NCBI GenBank assembly: GCA_934643535.1
Contig: CAKUCE010000071.1
Coordinates: 1 to 12,050, forward strand
Reading direction: 5' to 3'
DNA: 12,050 bases
Origin: an uncultured Clostridia bacterium
GTDB lineage: Bacteria > Bacillota > Clostridia > Christensenellales > Aristaeellaceae
In this document: in pieces, positions 7,075 through 12,050 of the stretch
Layout of the letters: every line of letters begins with the position of its first letter
Numbering within the stretch: the stretch's first letter is position 1
Translations under genes and position numbers: made by a program
The notes under the pieces: generated by a model
Told to the model about the DNA's origin: nothing
Database searches by the model: none
What the model saw: only the letters and a program-made list of their open reading frames with translations

Positions 7075-7229
7075 ATCTTTCCCTCCCTGCTTTCCAAAAT
7101 TTCATTGATAAAAGAAATTCTTCCCCGGCCTTCCTTTTTCCTGTTTTCTCTTCTCTGATCCGCTCTTTCTCCCCTCCGAAACGTCTTTTTCTCCATCCGC
7201 CGCCAAACCTATTCATTTTCCCAATTCTG

Positions 7230-7238
7230 TGCTATAAT
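7230..7238 (+). promoter_or_regulatory. Extended -10 promoter of the dehydratase-tadA-hprK run
   Basis: TATAAT at 7233-7238 is a perfect -10 hexamer and is preceded by TGC (7230-7232), an extended -10 element. At 17-base spacing the -35 position reads TATTCA (7210-7215), a poor match, as is common for extended -10 promoters. Transcription would begin near 7245, about 48 bases before the GTG start. An imperfect inverted repeat (TGTGC at 7246-7250, GCGCA at 7257-7261) lies at the expected transcript start and could be an operator or a 5' hairpin. Confidence 0.75.
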
Positions 7239-7278
7239 GAAGTACTGTGCAGATATGCGCACTTCAAGTCCTGAGGCA

Positions 7279-7285
7279 GGGGAGG
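7279..7285 (+). promoter_or_regulatory. Ribosome binding site for a GTG start
   Basis: GGGGAGG lies seven bases before GTG at 7293. No ATG in frame nearby keeps the conserved first membrane helix, so the GTG codon is taken as the start. Confidence 0.75.
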
Positions 7286-7292
7286 AAACGTC

Positions 7293-9206
7293 GTGACGCT
7301 CAAACCCAAAACGCAGAAGGCCGTCCGTACCGGGCTGTGGCTTCTGCTGGACGCGGTTTTAATCAATCTGGCCATGATCCTTTCGCAGATTCTGCGTTAT
7401 ACCACCACCATTTCCTATTCTTTCTTTCAAATTTATTTTCGTATTGCCCCGGCCATGACCCTGATGGGCCTGATTTTGTTTGCCATTTTCGGTCTCTACC
7501 GCACCATGTGGCAGTATGCCTCAACGGAAGATCTGCTCCGTGTGGTGCTGGCCACCCTGGCGCTGGCGTTCTGTACTTACCTCTATTCCGTCGTCGCTAA
7601 TTATTTTGTGCGGCCGCAGAATCTTTTCCGTCTGCATCGGCTGATCTATCCGCTTTTCTGGCTGATCGGCATGGCGCTGGTGGGCGCGTCCCGGCTGATC
7701 TACCGCTATGCCGTCACCCGGCGGCATCTTCCTTTCTTTCCCCGTCACACTGCCGGTCAGCGCCGTACTATGATCGTCGGCGCAGGCTGGCTGGGAGCCA
7801 ATGTGGTGCATGAAATGCAGCACGGCAATTATGGAAACTGCCTGCCCGTCATCGTGGTGGACGACGACCAGCGGCGTACCGGCTCCAGCTTGAGCGGCGT
7901 GCCCGTGGTCCGGGGCAGCGGCAATATTCTCAAGCTTGCCAGCGATTATTCCATCGACGACATCATCATCGCCATTTCCACGCCCAAGGCCGATCTGAAC
8001 CCGGTGATCGAAAAATGCCTTGCCACCGGCTGCCGGGTCAAGCGGGTCACGCCCCTGCAGAACCTGGAGGGAAACCGTTCCGCTGCCGGAGTGCCGCGGG
8101 AGCTGAACATCGGCGACCTGCTGGGACGGCCGGAGGAACAGCTGGACATGACGCAGGTAGCCGCCTTTGTACGGGATAAGACCATTCTGATCACCGGCGG
8201 CGGCGGAAGCATCGGAAGCGAGCTGTGCCGTCAGCTCTTCCCCTTGCAGCCCAGACGGATCGTGCTGTACGACGTCAGCGAAAACTACATGTACGACCTG
8301 TATTCCGATCTGGAACGGGAATACCGTCAGGATCTTTCCCAGCGGCTGCTTCTCTGCGTCGGCTCCATCCGGGATGAGCAGCGGCTCGACGAAGTCTTCG
8401 GCTGCTACAAGCCGGAGATCGTCCTCCACGCTGCGGCCCACAAACATGTGCCTCTTATGGAAGACTGCCCCGATCAGGCGGTAAAAAACAATGTGTTCGG
8501 CACCAACCTGACGGCGCTGGCCGCCATCCGTCACGGAGTGCGGCGCTTCGTCCTCATTTCCACCGACAAGGCCGTCAACCCCACCAACGTCATGGGGGCC
8601 ACCAAGCGGCTGGCGGAAATGGTCATCGAAGCCCGCAACGCCCAGTCCGATACGGAATTCACCGCCGTCCGCTTCGGCAATGTGCTGGGCTCCCACGGCA
8701 GCGTGGTGCCCAAGTTTGAGCAGCAGATCCGTTCCGGCGGGCCCATCACCCTGACCCATCCGGAGATCATCCGCTATTTCATGACCATCCCGGAGGCCGC
8801 CAGTCTGGTGCTGCAGGCTGCCAGCATTGCCCGGGGCGGCGAGCTGTTTGTGCTGGACATGGGACAGCCGGTGAAGATCCGCGAACTGGCCGAACGAATG
8901 ATCCAGCTCTACGCGCCGGAAAACGGTCAGAAGATCGAAATCGTCTACACCGGTCTGCGCCCCGGCGAAAAGCTCTACGAAGAGCTGCTGCTGGACGGCG
9001 AGGGCATTTCCCAAACGGAGAACCGGAAGATCTTCATCGCCAAGCCGGAGCAGATCAGCGTGGACAGGCTGAACGCCATGCTGGACACCCTGCGCCGCTG
9101 CATTGCAGAAGGCGGCGATATGCGCGCCTGCCTGCATGAACTGGTGCCCACCTTCCGGGAGCCTCAGCAGGTCAATCAATCCCACGGGGAGAGCGTCAGC
9201 GCATGA
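7293..9206 (+). CDS. Membrane nucleotide-sugar 4,6-dehydratase (FlaA1/CapD/PglF type)
   Basis: The 637-residue protein has the large-form layout of this family: four hydrophobic helices (about 13-33, 48-68, 80-102 and 113-132), a first Rossmann-like domain (about 155-270) and a C-terminal short-chain dehydrogenase domain. The second domain has the NAD(P) motif TGGGGSIGSE (301-310), AAAHKHVPLMED and STDKAVNPTN with Thr424, Asp425 and Lys426. At the usual active-site Tyr position is Met434 (VMGATK), as in PglF-type dehydratases that use the Thr-Asp-Lys set. The likely reaction is conversion of UDP-GlcNAc to its 4-keto-6-deoxy form at the cytoplasmic face of the membrane, feeding diacetamido-sugar or capsule synthesis. 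No aminotransferase or acetyltransferase partner lies nearby. Its TGA overlaps the tadA ATG (ATGA). UDP-GlcNAc as substrate is inferred from the family. Confidence 0.92.
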   Translation: MTLKPKTQKAVRTGLWLLLDAVLINLAMILSQILRYTTTISYSFFQIYFRIAPAMTLMGLILFAIFGLYRTMWQYASTEDLLRVVLATLALAFCTYLYSVVANYFVRPQNLFRLHRLIYPLFWLIGMALVGASRLIYRYAVTRRHLPFFPRHTAGQRRTMIVGAGWLGANVVHEMQHGNYGNCLPVIVVDDDQRRTGSSLSGVPVVRGSGNILKLASDYSIDDIIIAISTPKADLNPVIEKCLATGCRVKRVTPLQNLEGNRSAAGVPRELNIGDLLGRPEEQLDMTQVAAFVRDKTILITGGGGSIGSELCRQLFPLQPRRIVLYDVSENYMYDLYSDLEREYRQDLSQRLLLCVGSIRDEQRLDEVFGCYKPEIVLHAAAHKHVPLMEDCPDQAVKNNVFGTNLTALAAIRHGVRRFVLISTDKAVNPTNVMGATKRLAEMVIEARNAQSDTEFTAVRFGNVLGSHGSVVPKFEQQIRSGGPITLTHPEIIRYFMTIPEAASLVLQAASIARGGELFVLDMGQPVKIRELAERMIQLYAPENGQKIEIVYTGLRPGEKLYEELLLDGEGISQTENRKIFIAKPEQISVDRLNAMLDTLRRCIAEGGDMRACLHELVPTFREPQQVNQSHGESVSA

Positions 9207-9673
9207 GCCACGAGGAACTGATGAGGTTGGCGCTGGAAGAGGCCCGGCAGGCCGCCCTTGAAGGGGAAGTGCCCGTGGGTGCGGTGCTGGCCCGTCAGGG
9301 ACAGGTCATCGTTCAGGCCCACAACCTGCGGGAGCAGCGCAACGATCCCACTGCCCACGCGGAGCTTCTGTGCATCCGTCAGGCGGCGGAGCTTCTGCAC
9401 ACCCGGCGACTCAGCGGCCTGACTCTTTACGTCACGCTGGAGCCATGCCCCATGTGCGCGGGCGCCATGATGATGGCCCAGCTGGACCGCTGCTTCTTTG
9501 CCGCCCGGGATCAGCGTCAGGGCTGCTGCGAAAGCGTTCTGGCGCTGACGCAGGATCCCGCTTTCTACCATCGCGTGCCCTGTATGGGCGGCCTGATGGA
9601 AGAAGAAGCCCAGGCGCTTCTGCAAAGTTTTTTCGAAAAACGCCGTACAGGAGACAGAACCCATGAACACTGA
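9203..9673 (+). CDS. tadA: tRNA-specific adenosine deaminase TadA
   Basis: The 156-residue product deaminates adenosine 34 of tRNA-Arg(ACG) to inosine, which widens codon reading; it is normally essential. Zinc ligands are His52 (in HAE), Cys82 and Cys85 (in PCPMC), and the proton shuttle is Glu54. The N-terminal helix and the PVGAV segment (24-28) are typical, and the length is normal. TadA rather than a cytidine or guanine deaminase is favoured by TAHAE, LEPCPMCAGAM and the run ending CMGG. The gene begins inside the last codons of the dehydratase gene (4-base overlap), suggesting coupled translation, and overlaps the next gene by 11 bases. In many bacteria tadA stands near dnaX or serS; this neighbourhood is different. 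Confidence 0.95.
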   Translation: MSHEELMRLALEEARQAALEGEVPVGAVLARQGQVIVQAHNLREQRNDPTAHAELLCIRQAAELLHTRRLSGLTLYVTLEPCPMCAGAMMMAQLDRCFFAARDQRQGCCESVLALTQDPAFYHRVPCMGGLMEEEAQALLQSFFEKRRTGDRTHEH

Positions 9674-10475
9674 GATCCGAGCCATTATCTCCGATATGGA
9701 CGACACCCTGCTGAACGACGAGGGCAGGCTGTCCGACTACACCGTCGCTATGCTGCGGGAGTGCATTCGCCGGGGGATTCACGTCATTCCTGCCAGCGGC
9801 CGCACCCAGACCAGCGTGGCCCCTTACGCCGTCCAGATCGGCGTGGACTGCCCCTATATCGCCTGCAACGGCGCGCAGATCATCTCGCCCGACCATCAGG
9901 TGCTGGAAGAAGAGACCATTCCCCCGGAAACCACCCGGGACATCGTCCGTTACCTGCAAAAGGAGGGCTTCTACGTGCAGGTCTACCGGGGCGAATATTT
10001 CTATTACGGCAAAGAGTGCGTCCTTTCTGAAAAATACAAGCATTCCTCCGGCATGAAAGGACAGGCCGTGGGCGATCTGCTGGGCTTCATCCACGAACCT
10101 TCGCCAAAAATCCTCAGCATCAGCGAACCCGACGAGGTGCAGCGGGTCATGCCGCTCGTCAGGGAGAAATTCCGTGGGCAGGCGGATTTTACCATGTCCA
10201 AGCCCTTCTTTATCGAGGGCATCGCGCCCAACGTCTCCAAGGGCAACGCCCTGCGCCGGCTGGCAAAACGGCTGGATCTGACGCCGGAGAACACCATGGT
10301 TTTTGGCGACAGTCTGAATGACATCAGCATGCTGAATTATTCCCATAACAGCGTAGCCGTAGCCAATGCCCGGGCAGAGACCCGACAGGCCGCCCGTTTC
10401 GTCTGCCGAAGCAATCAGGAAGACGGCGTCGCTCATTTCGTAGCCGAGCAGGTGCTCGGTATCCACAGCGTCTAA
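9663..10475 (+). CDS. HAD superfamily phosphatase, Cof type
   Basis: The 270-residue cytosolic protein has all four HAD motifs: DMDDT (11-15, nucleophile Asp11 and acid Asp13), Ser45 in ASGRT, Lys193 in VSKG, and GDSLND (215-220). The large cap domain between motifs II and III (about 80-185) is the C2 type of the Cof/YidA group, which dephosphorylates sugar phosphates, nucleotides or cofactor phosphates, often with broad specificity. AGGAG (9649-9653) precedes the ATG, which lies inside the end of tadA. The gene stands 25 bases before hprK, so a role in sugar-phosphate turnover is possible, but nothing in the sequence fixes the substrate. Confidence 0.92.
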   Translation: MNTEIRAIISDMDDTLLNDEGRLSDYTVAMLRECIRRGIHVIPASGRTQTSVAPYAVQIGVDCPYIACNGAQIISPDHQVLEEETIPPETTRDIVRYLQKEGFYVQVYRGEYFYYGKECVLSEKYKHSSGMKGQAVGDLLGFIHEPSPKILSISEPDEVQRVMPLVREKFRGQADFTMSKPFFIEGIAPNVSKGNALRRLAKRLDLTPENTMVFGDSLNDISMLNYSHNSVAVANARAETRQAARFVCRSNQEDGVAHFVAEQVLGIHSV

Positions 10476-10500
10476 CCCAAACCGCAAAGGAGGAACCGGC

Positions 10501-11442
10501 ATGATCGCCATCGAGGAATTTTGTCAGGCTCTGAACCTGGAACAACTGACGCAAACCACCCGAAAGGAAATGGACATCAACGTTACCGACCTGAACCGGC
10601 CCGGTATGCAGTTCTGCGGCTTTTACGAATTCTTTGCCGCCGAGCGGCCCCAGGTCATCGGCAAGGTGGAAATGACCTATCTGGAATCTCTGGATCCCAC
10701 CGTGCGGGAAAAGGTGCTGCGCCGGTACATGAGCTACGACCTGCCCTGCGTCATTTCCTGCTGGGGCATGACGCCGCCCAAGGAGCTTTTGCAGATTGCG
10801 GCGGAGCGGGACATTCCCGTCTTTATGAGCCGGGTCAAGACCACCAAATTTTCCCTGCAGGCCATTATGTACCTCAACCGGGTGCTGGCTCCCCATGTGA
10901 CCCGTCACGGTGTGCTGGTGGACGTATACGGCGTCGGCGTTCTCCTGACCGGCGAAAGCGGCGTTGGCAAGAGCGAGGCCGCGTTGGAACTGGTCAAGCG
11001 GGGCCATCAGCTGGCGGCGGACGACGTGGTGGATATCTGCCGGGTCTCCGATGACCGGCTGGTGGGTGAAGCGCCGGAAATGGTGCGCCATTTCATGGAG
11101 ATTCGCGGCATCGGCATCATTGATATCCGCGCCATGTACGGCGTTGGCTCCGTCATTCTTTCCAAGTCCATCGATATGGTCATCCACATGGAAAAGTGGG
11201 ATTCCTCCAAGGAATATGACCGGCTGGGCCTGACGGAAGAGACGGTCAGCATTCTGGGCGTAAAGGTGCCCTATCAGGTCATGCCTGTGAAGCCTGGCCG
11301 GAACCTGGCCATTATCATCGAGGTAGCGGCCCGGAACCTGAGCCTGAAGCGCATGGGCTACAGCGCCGCCCACGAGCTGGATCGGCGGCTGAACGAGATG
11401 ATCGCGCAGAACTCCTCGAACGGGGACGGTGCGAATTCATAA
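10501..11442 (+). CDS. hprK: HPr kinase/phosphorylase
   Basis: HprK phosphorylates HPr on Ser46 when glycolytic intermediates are high and removes the phosphate when phosphate is high, thereby controlling carbon catabolite repression and PTS uptake in Firmicutes. The 313-residue length is typical. The N-terminal domain covers about 1-125. The catalytic domain shows His136 (RHGVLVDVYG), Walker A GESGVGKS (151-158), Asp174-Asp175, the family signature IRGIGIIDIR (201-210) and PVKPGRN (262-268). Nothing appears to be missing. A strong AAAGGAGG lies before the ATG. No gene for HPr (ptsH) or a PTS component is in the window. The ROK kinase gene downstream fits a sugar-control role. Confidence 0.97.
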   Translation: MIAIEEFCQALNLEQLTQTTRKEMDINVTDLNRPGMQFCGFYEFFAAERPQVIGKVEMTYLESLDPTVREKVLRRYMSYDLPCVISCWGMTPPKELLQIAAERDIPVFMSRVKTTKFSLQAIMYLNRVLAPHVTRHGVLVDVYGVGVLLTGESGVGKSEAALELVKRGHQLAADDVVDICRVSDDRLVGEAPEMVRHFMEIRGIGIIDIRAMYGVGSVILSKSIDMVIHMEKWDSSKEYDRLGLTEETVSILGVKVPYQVMPVKPGRNLAIIIEVAARNLSLKRMGYSAAHELDRRLNEMIAQNSSNGDGANS

Positions 11443-11490
11443 ATCAACTGTTTTTTCCTAAAAATATGGGCAGTACGGGAGGATGGAATC

Positions 11491-12050
11491 ATGGTATACA
11501 TCGGCATTGACGTAGGCGGAACCGGCATTAAGATCGGCGTGGTAGACGAACAGGGTCAGCTGATCCATCAGGGCGAGACCCCCACGCTGGTAGGCCGTCC
11601 CTATCAGGAGATCATCGCGGACATGGGGCGCTGCGCTCTGAAGGTGCTGGACGAAGCCGGGCTGACGGCAGACGACGTTCACTCCGTGGGCATCGGCATC
11701 CCCGGCATTGCGGACGCGAAAACCGGCAACGTCATTTTCTGCACCAACATGGGCTGGAAGGACGTTCCTCTGCGCAGCGAGCTCCAAAAATATATCAATA
11801 AGCCCGTCTTTATCGACAACGACGCCACCGTGGCCGGCTTTGCCGAGAGCGTCGCGGGCGTGAGCAAGGGCACCTCCTCCAGCGTGTTCCTGACGCTGGG
11901 CACCGGTGTCGGCGGCGGCATCGTCATCAACGGCCGTCCATGGAGCGGCTGCCACGGCGTGGGCAGTGAGATCGGCCACATTCCCATGGATATCGGCGGC
12001 ATTCCCTGCACCTGCGGCAACGAAGGCTGCCTGGAGCGCTACTGCAGCGC
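11491..12050 (+). CDS. ROK-family sugar kinase, probable glucokinase (3' end beyond window)
   Basis: The open frame runs off the window end after 186 codons, so this is the N-terminal part of a protein usually about 310-320 residues long. It shows the phosphate loop DVGGT (7-11), the catalytic Asp111 in IDNDATVAG, LGTGVGGG, and the ROK zinc site: His163 in EIGHIP and Cys173, Cys175 and Cys180 in CTCGNEGC, followed by Glu182. A fused DNA-binding domain is absent, so this is a kinase rather than a ROK repressor. Glucokinase is the likeliest activity, because Clostridia often use ROK glucokinases; N-acetyl-mannosamine or fructose kinase cannot be excluded. GGGAGGA (11477-11483) precedes the ATG by seven bases; an ATG at 11484 is out of frame. 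It lies 48 bases after hprK and probably belongs to the same transcript. Confidence 0.92.
   Translation, partial: MVYIGIDVGGTGIKIGVVDEQGQLIHQGETPTLVGRPYQEIIADMGRCALKVLDEAGLTADDVHSVGIGIPGIADAKTGNVIFCTNMGWKDVPLRSELQKYINKPVFIDNDATVAGFAESVAGVSKGTSSSVFLTLGTGVGGGIVINGRPWSGCHGVGSEIGHIPMDIGGIPCTCGNEGCLERYCS

Noticed and set aside
7075..7229. Small protein or RNA gene in the pyrimidine-rich spacer between apbE and the dehydratase
   Set aside because: Open frames here are low-complexity Arg/Lys/Glu or Ser/Phe strings without conserved features, and no tRNA or stable RNA fold is evident by eye.
1..12050. Defence system, prophage, transposon or CRISPR array
   Set aside because: All long genes match known housekeeping families, there are no direct-repeat arrays, transposase or phage genes, and base composition is even outside the intergenic regions.

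Overview
The window looks like a chromosomal housekeeping segment of a moderately high-GC member of the Firmicutes, probably class Clostridia. Three things point there: a perfect CIRCE heat-shock operator (target of the HrcA repressor), an HPr kinase/phosphorylase gene (hprK) next to a ROK-family sugar kinase, and a LytR-CpsA-Psr cell-envelope protein. Strong GGAGG-type ribosome binding sites fit as well. I cannot place it to genus. I see no insertion sequence, phage gene, CRISPR array, tRNA or rRNA.

Layout. Positions 1-364 are an AT-rich non-coding region with helically spaced T-tracts, a small hairpin, the CIRCE operator and a likely promoter. It leads into htpG (Hsp90 chaperone, 365-2257), which ends at a strong hairpin. 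Next on the plus strand are a secreted or membrane LCP-family protein (2418-3326) and an ABC-F translation-type ATPase (3374-5293). A large hairpin then separates these from two minus-strand genes that converge on it: apbE (FAD:protein FMN transferase, 7074 to 6037) and, downstream of it, a small metallo-beta-lactamase-fold hydrolase (5965 to 5357).

A divergent intergenic region (7075-7292) carries a consensus extended -10 promoter reading right. It drives a tightly packed run: a membrane nucleotide-sugar 4,6-dehydratase of the FlaA1/CapD/PglF type (GTG start, 7293-9206), tadA (tRNA adenosine deaminase, 9203-9673), a Cof-type HAD phosphatase (9663-10475), hprK (10501-11442) and a ROK glucokinase-like gene cut off by the window end (11491-12050). 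The first two genes overlap by 4 bases (ATGA) and the next two by 11; the other gaps are 25 and 48 bases, so a single transcript is plausible.

The genes do not form one new system. Themes are protein quality control (htpG), cell-surface glycans (LCP and dehydratase), translation (ABC-F, TadA), extracytoplasmic flavinylation (ApbE) and control of sugar use (HprK, ROK kinase). The points most worth following up are CIRCE control of htpG, the divergent HtpG with its acidic linker, the divergent LCP protein, the apbE/hydrolase pair lacking a visible flavin-acceptor protein, and the co-transcription of a surface-sugar enzyme with tadA and hprK.
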